A program made the translations under genes and the position numbers. Below are positions 1 to 6,836 of a DNA stretch of 15,223 nucleotides, piece after piece (the first letter of the stretch is position 1; the number at the start of each line of letters is the position of its first letter). Location: assembly GCA_025999935.1 (NCBI GenBank), contig BNXY01000057.1:1-15223 (forward strand), given 5' to 3'. Source of the DNA: Bacteroidia bacterium (GTDB lineage Bacteria; Bacteroidota; Bacteroidia; Bacteroidales; Azobacteroidaceae). Below the pieces are notes generated by a model. It made no database searches and was not told the DNA's origin. It was given only the letters and a program-made list of their open reading frames with translations.

Positions 1-110
1 TCGCAGCTACGCAGCTCTGGATTTGTGTATGCCCTTATTACCGTGCGCTTACGCACACGGCTACAAAGATGTTGGCGCTATGCGCCTTTTCGCACAAACA
101 CATATTTTAC
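1..110. repeat. Hairpin-rich segment, probable dispersed intergenic repeat
   Basis: This stretch is richer in G+C than the AT-rich DNA that follows. It holds two strong small hairpins: GTGCG-CTTA-CGCAC at 43-56, with flanking CCGTG and CACGG, and GGCGC-TAT-GCGCC at 74-86, which is followed by TTTT. No stop codon occurs in any plus frame until about base 115-135, as expected of a structured repeat, and I see no convincing protein in it. The hairpin at 74-90 could also end transcription of a plus-strand gene left of the window. Calling it a dispersed repeat is inference from its structure and general resemblance to Bacteroidales intergenic repeats; copy number cannot be tested here. Confidence 0.4.
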
Positions 111-195
111 TGCTGACCCGAGCTGAGAAGTAACAAAAATTTGAAAGTTCTTTTAAAAATCAATAGAATGGACTAAATTAAAGCCATGATTACAA

Positions 196-1188
196 TTAAA
201 ACGCTTTGAATCCCATAATTTCCCGCACTTCCCGCAAGGTTTTGCGGGCGCTTTCCCGCGCTTTTTCCGCACCTTCCGTGGTTACTTTGTGCAAGTAAGC
301 GTCATTGTTTTTGATGTCGTTGATTCGTTCGCGGATGGGGGTTGTTGCCTTGATAATGTCTTCGGCCAATTGTTTTTTCAGATTGCCGTACCATTTCGTT
401 TCGCCGGTATTCCAAAGATTGTCGTAATAGGCGACCACTTCGGGCGTTGAAACCACATGGAGAAGGGTAAAAAGATTTTCGATATATTCCGGTTTGGGCG
501 TGTTCTGGCCTTCGGGACCGTTGTCCGTCAAAGCGCTTTTGACTTTCTTTTCAATCGTTTTCGGCTCATCAATCAGATAAATAGCATTGCCTTCCGATTT
601 GCCCATTTTGCCGCTGCCGTCCAATCCGGGGATTTTAACCAATTTCTGATCGGAAACGAAAGCGGTAGGCTGTTTGAAATAATTCACGCCGTACCGGTGA
701 TTGAAGCGGGCGGCATAATTGCGAGTCATTTCCAAATGTTGCTCTTGATCTTTGCCAACCGGCACATAATCGGCATTATGTACCAATATATCGGTAGCCA
801 TTAACACGGGATAAGTCAGTAATCCGGCATTGACATTGTCCGGATTTTGGCGCGCTTTATCTTTGAATGAGACGGTCTTTTCCAATTCGCCCAAATAAGC
901 TTGCATATTTAATAAAAGGTATAATTCTGCAATTTCGGGAATATCGCTTTGGATGTAAATCGTCGCCTTTTCAGGGTCTAAACCGCAGGCAAGATATTCC
1001 GAAAGGATATTTTTGACATTGACATGCAACATTTTAGGATCGGGATGCGTAGTCAGAGAATGCCAATCGGCAATGAAAAAATAACACTTGTTTTCTTCCT
1101 GCATTTTCAGGAAGTTAACCATCGCTCCGTAATAATTTCCCAGATGCAGATTCCCTGTCGGACGGATACCGCTCAATACTGTTTTCAT
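196..1188 (-). CDS. trpS: Tryptophanyl-tRNA synthetase
   Basis: Class I aminoacyl-tRNA synthetase that activates tryptophan with ATP and charges tRNA-Trp in the cytoplasm. The protein begins MKTVLSGIRPTGNLHLGNYY, which contains the HIGH-type motif as HLGN. The second ATP-binding loop is GSGKMGKSEGN, a KMGKS version of the KMSKS motif. The 330-residue length fits bacterial TrpRS. The reading frame stays open upstream to 1263, but the start at 1186-1188 is preferred: it gives the conserved N-terminus, and a -7 promoter box lies just upstream at 1209-1216, so the upstream extension would not be transcribed. It is a single gene, divergent from the TonB receptor. Identity is secure. Confidence 0.97.
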   Translation of the reverse strand: MKTVLSGIRPTGNLHLGNYYGAMVNFLKMQEENKCYFFIADWHSLTTHPDPKMLHVNVKNILSEYLACGLDPEKATIYIQSDIPEIAELYLLLNMQAYLGELEKTVSFKDKARQNPDNVNAGLLTYPVLMATDILVHNADYVPVGKDQEQHLEMTRNYAARFNHRYGVNYFKQPTAFVSDQKLVKIPGLDGSGKMGKSEGNAIYLIDEPKTIEKKVKSALTDNGPEGQNTPKPEYIENLFTLLHVVSTPEVVAYYDNLWNTGETKWYGNLKKQLAEDIIKATTPIRERINDIKNNDAYLHKVTTEGAEKARESARKTLREVREIMGFKAF

Positions 1189-1208
1189 AAAAATAATTAA
1201 TTTTTCCG

Positions 1209-1241
1209 CAAAGGTACGGTTTTCTTGCTGAAATTCCACAA
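1209..1241 (-). promoter_or_regulatory. Promoter of trpS (Bacteroidetes type)
   Basis: On the minus strand TACCTTTG (1209-1216) matches the TAnnTTTG -7 box exactly. A possible -33 TTG lies at 1239-1241 with a 22-bp spacer, slightly longer than usual. The start of transcription would be near 1202, leaving a leader of about 14 bases before the trpS start codon. Confidence 0.65.
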
Positions 1242-1256
1242 TTTTGCTTACATTTG
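1225..1256 (+). promoter_or_regulatory. Promoter of the TonB receptor / DUF4249 pair
   Basis: TACATTTG at 1249-1256 matches the Bacteroidetes -7 box, and TTG at 1225-1227 is a -33 element with a 21-bp spacer. Transcription would begin near 1263, only about 10 bases before the ATG at 1273. This promoter overlaps the oppositely directed trpS promoter. Confidence 0.65.
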
Positions 1257-1272
1257 TGCTCAATATTTACTG

Positions 1273-3360
1273 ATGGCATTAAAAGATTGTTTCAATAATG
1301 GTTTTTATTTCAAATTAATCATTTGGAGTCTGTTTTTCATTACACCGGTGTTTGTATTTGCTCAAATGCCTGTAAATCAAGAGAATAAGAAAGATTCCGC
1401 TTCTATCAAGCGCGAACAATTGTTGCAGGAAGTGACAATCAGCGCCACAAGGAGAGACAAGAATGTTACCAACCTGACCATGGGCACGGAAAGACTAAGC
1501 ATTGAAGAAATTCGCTTGCTTCCTGCGATTATGGGCGAAGTGGATATTCTCAAAGCCCTGCAATTATTACCCGGTGTACAGTCGGTTTCCGAAAGCAGCA
1601 ACGGATTCAGCGTTCGCGGCGGTTCGCCCGACCAGAATCTGATTGTTTTGGATAACACCGTGGTTTACAATCCATCCCACCAAATGGGATTTTTCTCGGC
1701 TTTCAACAACGATGTGATTAGTGGAATCGAATTATACAAAGGACATTTCCCTTCCCGGCACGGAGGGCGTTTGTCTTCCCTGCTCGAGGTGAAAACCCGT
1801 GACGCCATTCCGGATAAAATCAGTGGAACAGGTGGAATCGGACTTATTTCCAGCCGGTTGATGGTGGAAGGCCCGTTGGGAGAAAAAACCTCCTGGGTCG
1901 TTGCCGGTCGCCGCACGTATGCCGACCTGTTTTTAGTCTTCGCGGCCAATAAAGACTTGCGCAGTGCAAAACTTTATTTTTATGATTTGAACGGCAAACT
2001 TACCCATCGTTTTTCGGGGAAAGACAAATTGGAATTGAATATTTACAACGGCTTGGATAAAATGGGCGTTTCCATGGGCAGCTTCAATTACGGAAATACG
2101 GCCTCGTCGCTTACATGGAATCATGTTTTTTCGGAGAAGCTTTTCGGCAAATTCAGCGCGCATTTTACCGATTATAAATATGCTTTGGCATCGGATATGA
2201 ACAATATGGATGTGAATTGGAAGTCCGGCATCCGGGATTGGACGGCGCGTGTCGATTTTCATCAACCAATCAATGATTTATGGGATTTATCATACGGAAT
2301 TTCAGGAATTTACCACGCTTTTAATCCCGGAAAAATAAGTATGAAAGGTCTGGGTCTGGCCGATTATGTTATTAACGGAAACGATGCAATTGAATCGGGC
2401 GTTTATCTATCGAACGAACAAATATTTACGGATCGCTTTTCGGTAAAATACGGATTGCGTTTCTCCTCCTTTCACAATACCGGAAAAATTGCCCATACTT
2501 ATACCGCTTTGGAACCGACTTTGGGCGCCGTGTATCAATTGACAAATCATTCTTCCGTCAAAGCGAATTATTCGCACAACACCCAATACCTGCAATTGGC
2601 CAATAATTCTTCGGCCGGTTCGCCGTTAGATATTTGGTTTTCGGCAAGTCCCAATATCAAACCCCAGAAAGTGGATTTGTATTCGACAGGCTATTTTCAT
2701 AATTTCAACGACAACAATTATGAAGCTTCGGTTGAATTGTATTACAAGGATTTGAAAAACGTGATTGATTTCCGTGAACATTCCAGCCTCTTATTGAATC
2801 AGGATTTGGAAAGTGAAGTGAGAACCGGAACCGGAAAAGCATACGGAATCGAATGGATGTTGCGTAAAAATTCCGGTCGATTGACCGGTTTCGTCAATTA
2901 TACCCTCTCCCGTTCGGAACGTACCATTCCCGAAGTCAATCAAGGGAAAACCTATCTGGCGCCTTTCGATAAAACCCATGCCGTCAATCTGGTAGCGACA
3001 TACAATTTTTCCGAAAAGATAAATCTTTCAGCCATTTGGGTCTATGCAACAGGAATGCCTACCACCTATCCGACCGGCCGTTTTCAAATAGGCGAAGAAT
3101 ATTTTCCTATTTATTCGGGACGAAACGAATACCGCCGCCCGCACTACGACCGTTTGGATATATCGCTGAATTACATTCCCAATACGGATTCAAAAAAGAA
3201 ATGGAAAGGCGAATGGAATCTGTCGCTCTACAATGTGTACAATCGTAAAAATCCATGGATGATTGCTTATCAACAGAATGAGGATACCGGAATTCCTTAT
3301 GCCGAAATGCTGTATTTGTTCGGTGTCGTTCCATCGATTACGTATAATTTTAAGTTTTAA
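1273..3360 (+). CDS. TonB-dependent outer-membrane receptor (DUF4249-partnered type)
   Basis: A 695-residue outer-membrane receptor. The ATG at 1273 gives a signal peptide: a lysine, then the hydrophobic run LIIWSLFFITPVFVFA, with cleavage before Gln. The frame opens earlier at 1225 from a TTG, but that lies inside the promoter. The plug domain follows (about residues 55-195): EVTISATRR, LPGVQSV and FSVRGGSPDQNLIVLDN are typical plug segments. The rest is a beta-barrel rich in alternating aromatic strands and ends in Phe (YNFKF), as outer-membrane barrels do. The usual N-terminal carboxypeptidase-like regulatory domain is absent, so the protein is shorter than SusC-type receptors. Four bases separate it from the DUF4249 lipoprotein gene, a known Bacteroidota pairing that suggests one complex. 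The ligand is unknown. Confidence 0.9.
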   Translation: MALKDCFNNGFYFKLIIWSLFFITPVFVFAQMPVNQENKKDSASIKREQLLQEVTISATRRDKNVTNLTMGTERLSIEEIRLLPAIMGEVDILKALQLLPGVQSVSESSNGFSVRGGSPDQNLIVLDNTVVYNPSHQMGFFSAFNNDVISGIELYKGHFPSRHGGRLSSLLEVKTRDAIPDKISGTGGIGLISSRLMVEGPLGEKTSWVVAGRRTYADLFLVFAANKDLRSAKLYFYDLNGKLTHRFSGKDKLELNIYNGLDKMGVSMGSFNYGNTASSLTWNHVFSEKLFGKFSAHFTDYKYALASDMNNMDVNWKSGIRDWTARVDFHQPINDLWDLSYGISGIYHAFNPGKISMKGLGLADYVINGNDAIESGVYLSNEQIFTDRFSVKYGLRFSSFHNTGKIAHTYTALEPTLGAVYQLTNHSSVKANYSHNTQYLQLANNSSAGSPLDIWFSASPNIKPQKVDLYSTGYFHNFNDNNYEASVELYYKDLKNVIDFREHSSLLLNQDLESEVRTGTGKAYGIEWMLRKNSGRLTGFVNYTLSRSERTIPEVNQGKTYLAPFDKTHAVNLVATYNFSEKINLSAIWVYATGMPTTYPTGRFQIGEEYFPIYSGRNEYRRPHYDRLDISLNYIPNTDSKKKWKGEWNLSLYNVYNRKNPWMIAYQQNEDTGIPYAEMLYLFGVVPSITYNFKF

Positions 3361-3364
3361 GGTA

Positions 3365-4321
3365 ATGAAAAGAAATATAAACTCCCGTCATTTCGAGCAA
3401 AGCGAGAAATCCAACATGCTCCGTAGCAGCCTGCTACGGCTTATTAATAAATTTCTCACTTTGCTTACAATGACGATAATCCTCTTTTTCTTCGCTTGCA
3501 CCGCCCCCATCGACATTGAAACGGACGATTCTCCGCCGGTTGTTGTAATTTACGGCGTTCTCACCGACGAATTGAAATATCAGGAAGTGAAAGTCAGCCG
3601 TTCGTCGCCTTATTTCGACAACGAACCCAATTCGGGAATTTCCGGCGCATACGTGACTGTGCGTTCATCCGACAATACCGTTTATCCATTTTTGGAAAGC
3701 GACAGCATACCGGGTTTGTATTATTCCCAATCTGAATTTGGCGCTCAAATCGGCATGGATTATTTCTTAACGGTTGAAGTGGATTTCAATATAGATGGAA
3801 TAATGGATAAATACGAAGCGGAAACGACGATATTGCCTGTCCCTGCGATTGATTCATTGACGATTGAACCGGTAGAAATGTTCGGGCATAAAAACCATAT
3901 TTTGTATGTTCATGCACAAGATCCGCCCGAAAAAAATTTCTATTTATTCAATGTCTTTCACAATGATTCTCTGCTAACACAAAAACTGGCCGATTTGCCG
4001 GTATCTGATGACGAACTTTTTAATGACCAATATATCAAAGGAGACATCTACTTCTTCGATGATATTTCGGAATGGGAAAAAGATACGGAAGAAACTCGGA
4101 AGCGTTCGGTTTATTTACAGCCGGGAGATAAAATAGATCTGCAACTCGGTTTGATTTCCCAAGGATATTTTGATTTCATCAACCAATGCCGCAGTGGGAA
4201 AAATGGAGAAAATCCTCTGTTCGGCGGTCCGGCATCCAACATCGCAACCAATATCAGCAATGGCGGAGTCGGTTACTTCGCCGGTTATGCCATTTCACGA
4301 AAAAGTATTGTTTTTGAATAG
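3365..4321 (+). CDS. DUF4249 family lipoprotein with a remodelled signal peptide
   Basis: A 318-residue protein of the DUF4249 family, whose members are coded next to TonB-dependent receptors and are probably surface lipoproteins of an uptake complex; the molecular function is unknown. A lipobox-like IILFFFAC precedes the lipid-modified Cys, then an acidic tether. The body has the family's early PPVVVIYGVLTDE stretch and the C-terminal GGVGYFAGYAISRKSIVF motif. The start at 3365 (MKRNIN) is four bases after the receptor's stop, but a 90-bp palindromic element (3386-3475) is inserted in frame between this Lys-Arg segment and the hydrophobic core, giving an unusually long leader. An ATG at 3416 inside the element would give a more normal signal peptide (MLRSSLLRLINKFLTLLTM, then TIILFFFAC). 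Which start is used is undecided. Confidence 0.85.
   Translation: MKRNINSRHFEQSEKSNMLRSSLLRLINKFLTLLTMTIILFFFACTAPIDIETDDSPPVVVIYGVLTDELKYQEVKVSRSSPYFDNEPNSGISGAYVTVRSSDNTVYPFLESDSIPGLYYSQSEFGAQIGMDYFLTVEVDFNIDGIMDKYEAETTILPVPAIDSLTIEPVEMFGHKNHILYVHAQDPPEKNFYLFNVFHNDSLLTQKLADLPVSDDELFNDQYIKGDIYFFDDISEWEKDTEETRKRSVYLQPGDKIDLQLGLISQGYFDFINQCRSGKNGENPLFGGPASNIATNISNGGVGYFAGYAISRKSIVFE
3386..3475. repeat. Nested palindromic element inserted inside a coding region
   Basis: The outer arms are an imperfect inverted repeat: CGTCATTTCGAGCAAAGCGA on the left and, read on the opposite strand, CGTCATTGTAAGCAAAGTGA on the right, both continuing into GAAAT. An inner perfect hairpin CCGTAGCAG-C-CTGCTACGG lies at 3421-3439. 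The element from CGTCATT to AATGACG is exactly 90 bp (30 codons) and so keeps the DUF4249 frame open. CGTCATTTCGAG-type palindromes are, to my knowledge, common intergenic repeats in Bacteroidota. No target-site duplication is evident and no second copy was noticed in this window. Confidence 0.75.
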
Positions 4322-4446
4322 GTAAAAGCAAACACTTTTTTCTTTTAAACAAAACCTTATTTCCAACCGGAAGATGTCATTACAGTGGATTCAATCAATG
4401 GAGAAAGCGTATTCAAACGGTTGGATAAGAAAAATCGGTGCGATTT

Positions 4447-4478
4447 AAAAAGAAAAAGGGAATTCTCACGAACTCCCT
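4447..4478 (-). terminator. Intrinsic terminator of the candidate small RNA
   Basis: On the minus strand AGGGAGTTC-GTGA-GAATTCCCT forms a 9-bp stem (one G-U pair) at 4457-4478, followed directly by TTTTCTTTTT. The plus-strand side has no U tract, so the terminator works leftwards. Confidence 0.8.
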
Positions 4479-4526
4479 AATCCAATCTTTGTTAACCTTA
4501 AATCTAATACTATTATGAAAAAACCA
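4447..4526 (-). ncRNA. Candidate small RNA with its own promoter and terminator
   Basis: This lies in the 326-bp gene-free stretch 4322-4647. On the minus strand a full Bacteroidetes promoter (4532-4563) is followed by about 80 bases that end in a strong intrinsic terminator (4447-4478). The predicted RNA is AU-rich at the 5' end, with TTTTTTCA at 4516-4523 and TAACAAAGAT at 4485-4494, then the terminator hairpin. No reading frame of useful length exists on the minus strand within it. It begins about 120 bases beyond the ackA stop, on the same strand. The Rfam Bacteroidales-1 family, described as bounded by this promoter type and a terminator, is one family to test. The remainder of the stretch, 4322-4446 and 4564-4647, shows no gene. 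Confidence 0.6.
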
Positions 4527-4531
4527 CAATG

Positions 4532-4563
4532 CAAAGATAAAGGTATATTTTATTTCTACCAAA
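4532..4563 (-). promoter_or_regulatory. Promoter of the candidate small RNA
   Basis: On the minus strand TTTG (4560-4563) and TATCTTTG (4532-4539) are separated by 20 bases. Both boxes and the spacing match the Bacteroidetes -33/-7 consensus, making this one of the two best promoters in the window. It points away from ackA towards the DUF4249 gene's 3' end, and no protein gene lies downstream on that strand before the terminator. Confidence 0.7.
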
Positions 4564-4647
4564 CTTTTTTACAAAAATAGTGTTAAGTTTTATCAATATT
4601 GTATTAATAATATTTAAAATCATATTTTTGTATGGTATTTTCCGAAT

Positions 4648-5847
4648 TTAACTCAGCAATTTGAGTGTATCCGTCGCAATCATGAGTTCTTCGTCGGTTG
4701 GGATAACCACCACTTTTACGAGAGAATCGTCGGTGCTGATAACGGCTTCTGTTCCTCGCACTTTCCCGTTTTTTTCCTTGTCTAACCGGATGCCCATAAA
4801 CTCCAAATCTTCACAAACTGCGGTACGGGTTACCGCTTGATTTTCGCCTACACCTCCGGTAAATACCAAGGTATCAAAACCTCCCAAAGCGGCGGCATAA
4901 GAACCCACATATTTTTTTATCCGATAATTGTACATTTTCAATGCCAATTCAGCGTGTCCTTCGCCATTTTTGACGGCGGTTTCAATTTCGCGCATATCGG
5001 AAGAAACGCCCGAAACACCCAAAACGCCGCTGTATTTGTTGACAATCGTCGAAATGGCTTGCGAACCGACATTTTCTTTTTCCATGATATAAGTGATAAC
5101 GCCCGCATCAACATCGCCGCTCCGAGTTCCCATCAACAGGCCTTCTACGGGAGTCATTCCCATGGAAGTATCGACGGATTTTCCGTATTTTACGGCGGCA
5201 ATCGAGGCGCCGTTGCCGATGTGGCAAGTGATGATTTTCTGTTTTTCGCAAGGAACATTGAGAAAATCGCAAACCCGTTGGGATACATACCGGTGGCTGG
5301 TGCCGTGAAATCCGTACCGGCGGATGGCGTATTTTTCGTAAAGCGAATAAGGCAATCCGTATAAATAGGCATAATCCGGCATCGTTTGGTGGAAAGCCGT
5401 ATCGAAAACGGCCACTTGCGGAGCATTCGGCATCAATTCTTTGATGGCGGATATTCCGTTCAGATTGGGCGGATTATGCAAAGGCGCCAAATCAATACAT
5501 TCTACAATTTTCTGAATCACTTCATCCGTGATTACCACGCTGGCGTTGAATTTCTCGCCTCCGTGCACTACGCGGTGTCCTACGGCATTAATCTCGTTCA
5601 AGGATTGAATACAACCGTATTTTTTACTGGTTATCACACCCAAAATGTATTCGATGCCCGATTTATGTTCTAAGATTTCTCCTTCTAAGATTACTTTGTC
5701 GCCTGAAGGCAAAGTCAATTTCAAAAAAGAACCGGTTAAACCGATTTTTTCTACGCCTCCCTGCGCCAATATGGGGTCTGCCGCTTCCATGTCCATCAAT
5801 TTGTATTTGATGGAAGAACTACCGCAATTTAATACTAATATTTTCAT
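4648..5847 (-). CDS. ackA: Acetate kinase
   Basis: Converts acetyl phosphate and ADP to acetate and ATP, the substrate-level phosphorylation step of acetate fermentation; it can also run in reverse. The 399-residue length is typical. The ASKHA-fold signatures are present: MKILVLNCGSSSIKYKL at the N-terminus with the catalytic Asn7, HRVVHGGEKF, the GFHGTSHRYV segment with its transition-state histidine, HIGNGASIAAV, and the C-terminal nucleotide-binding FTGGVGENQ. It is the last gene of the pta - dehydrogenase - ackA operon, 15 bases after the dehydrogenase gene, with no promoter box in that gap. No good intrinsic terminator follows it: only AT-rich sequence with a weak AATATT repeat near 4598-4617. 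Identity is secure. Confidence 0.98.
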   Translation of the reverse strand: MKILVLNCGSSSIKYKLMDMEAADPILAQGGVEKIGLTGSFLKLTLPSGDKVILEGEILEHKSGIEYILGVITSKKYGCIQSLNEINAVGHRVVHGGEKFNASVVITDEVIQKIVECIDLAPLHNPPNLNGISAIKELMPNAPQVAVFDTAFHQTMPDYAYLYGLPYSLYEKYAIRRYGFHGTSHRYVSQRVCDFLNVPCEKQKIITCHIGNGASIAAVKYGKSVDTSMGMTPVEGLLMGTRSGDVDAGVITYIMEKENVGSQAISTIVNKYSGVLGVSGVSSDMREIETAVKNGEGHAELALKMYNYRIKKYVGSYAAALGGFDTLVFTGGVGENQAVTRTAVCEDLEFMGIRLDKEKNGKVRGTEAVISTDDSLVKVVVIPTDEELMIATDTLKLLS

Positions 5848-5862
5848 CGTTATTATTTACGC

Positions 5863-6831
5863 TTAAAAAAAAGGATTAGTTCCAACTATTTTATCATTCT
5901 CATAAATATAAAAACCTTTTCCGGAACGGATGCCAAATTGTTGTGTCCGGTAAAGCCGCCACAAGACGGGATTCGGTTTGTATTTTTTATCTCCGTATTC
6001 CTCAAACATATCTTCCATCAGGCAAACCAATTTTTCGATACCGATAAAATCCGCCATTTGAAAAATACCCAGACGCATTCCGTAAACGACTACCGTCAAT
6101 TTATCAATGTCGCTCATGCTCGCCACATTTTCCATCATCATCTGACAGGCTTCATTCAGTAAAACGGACATCAATCGCAAACTGACCAAACCGCTACTTT
6201 CGCTGACTTCAATGGCCTCATATTTAATCAGTTTGGCGAATAGCAATACTTTGTTGTAAACGTCTTCCGAAGTATATACGCCTTTCACTACTTCCAACAG
6301 CAAAGCATCGGTGTGGGCGACAGGAAAATGCAGACTTACACAACGTTCCTTGTGTTTAAGTTCTGATGCCAATTCGCTGATTACAACCGTGGTAGCATTG
6401 GTTGCGATAATCGCTTCGGGCGAAACAACTTTTTCAATCGCATTAAATGCCTGTCTGCGGAGCACAGTATCCCGTTCTCCGGTTTCACTGTTGAAACGGA
6501 TACATTCGATTACGAAATCGCAATCTTTCAAATCGGAATAATCCGTAGAGCCTTTGATGCGCCCCAGAATCGCTTTTTTTTCGCCGGGCGTTAGTCCCCA
6601 ATTTTCAATCCGGCTGTCTAATCCGTCGCTAATTCTTTTGAAAGCGAAATCAATCCTTTCCTGATTGACTTCGATAAAGACAACTTCCAAGCCTGCCGAA
6701 GAAGTGAGCCGAATAATGTTTCGACCGTCTCTTCCGGCGCCAACCACTCCGATTTTGGAAAACAACGACTTTTTCTTGTCCTTAGAGAAAAGTCCGAATG
6801 GTTCAATGGGTTCAATGATTGTTTCTGCCAT
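5863..6831 (-). CDS. Divergent 3-hydroxyacyl-CoA dehydrogenase family protein
   Basis: A 322-residue protein of the 3-hydroxyacyl-CoA / 3-hydroxybutyryl-CoA dehydrogenase family, with an extra N-terminal segment of about 25 residues. The NAD-binding Rossmann domain is intact: G31-A-G33-R-D-G36 forms GxGxxG, and Glu54 ends the second strand as an NAD-type acidic residue. In the catalytic region His168 and Glu180 keep the family's 12-residue spacing, but the usual HFFNPVP becomes HFPVAHT, the Ser of NTSS is Thr148, and the substrate-binding Asn of the PGFxxNR segment is Leu218 (SSGLVSLRL). The C-terminal domain still ends with FGIRSGKGFYIY. It sits 5 bases after pta and 15 before ackA, so it is cotranscribed with the acetate pathway. 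It may use an altered substrate, or act as a sensor or structural protein; activity on 3-hydroxybutyryl-CoA is uncertain. Confidence 0.85.
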   Translation of the reverse strand: MAETIIEPIEPFGLFSKDKKKSLFSKIGVVGAGRDGRNIIRLTSSAGLEVVFIEVNQERIDFAFKRISDGLDSRIENWGLTPGEKKAILGRIKGSTDYSDLKDCDFVIECIRFNSETGERDTVLRRQAFNAIEKVVSPEAIIATNATTVVISELASELKHKERCVSLHFPVAHTDALLLEVVKGVYTSEDVYNKVLLFAKLIKYEAIEVSESSGLVSLRLMSVLLNEACQMMMENVASMSDIDKLTVVVYGMRLGIFQMADFIGIEKLVCLMEDMFEEYGDKKYKPNPVLWRLYRTQQFGIRSGKGFYIYENDKIVGTNPFF

Positions 6832-6836
6832 ATTAT

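Noticed and set aside
534..612. KMGKS instead of KMSKS in TrpRS as a sign of altered function
   Set aside because: Ser-to-Gly at this position is a tolerated variant of the loop in class I synthetases, and the rest of the protein is normal.
1189..1263. 25-residue N-terminal extension of TrpRS
   Set aside because: It would cover the -7 box at 1209-1216 and adds residues ahead of the conserved MKTVLSGIRPTG start.
4349..4480. Stretch after the DUF4249 stop that reads like protein (PYFQPEDVITVDSINGES) and might be a gene relic
   Set aside because: No start codon, short, and the DUF4249 protein already ends with its normal C-terminal motif; chance cannot be excluded.
4515..4580. 21-codon plus-strand frame starting ATG AAA AAA CCA
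   Set aside because: It falls on the opposite strand across the promoter and 5' end of the candidate small RNA; no plus-strand promoter precedes it. The ATGAAAAAA is simply the complement of the RNA's TTTTTTCAT.
4837..5364. 175-residue open frame on the plus strand inside ackA
   Set aside because: It lies wholly antisense to ackA, which has all family motifs; the composition is that of a shadow frame and no promoter box precedes it.
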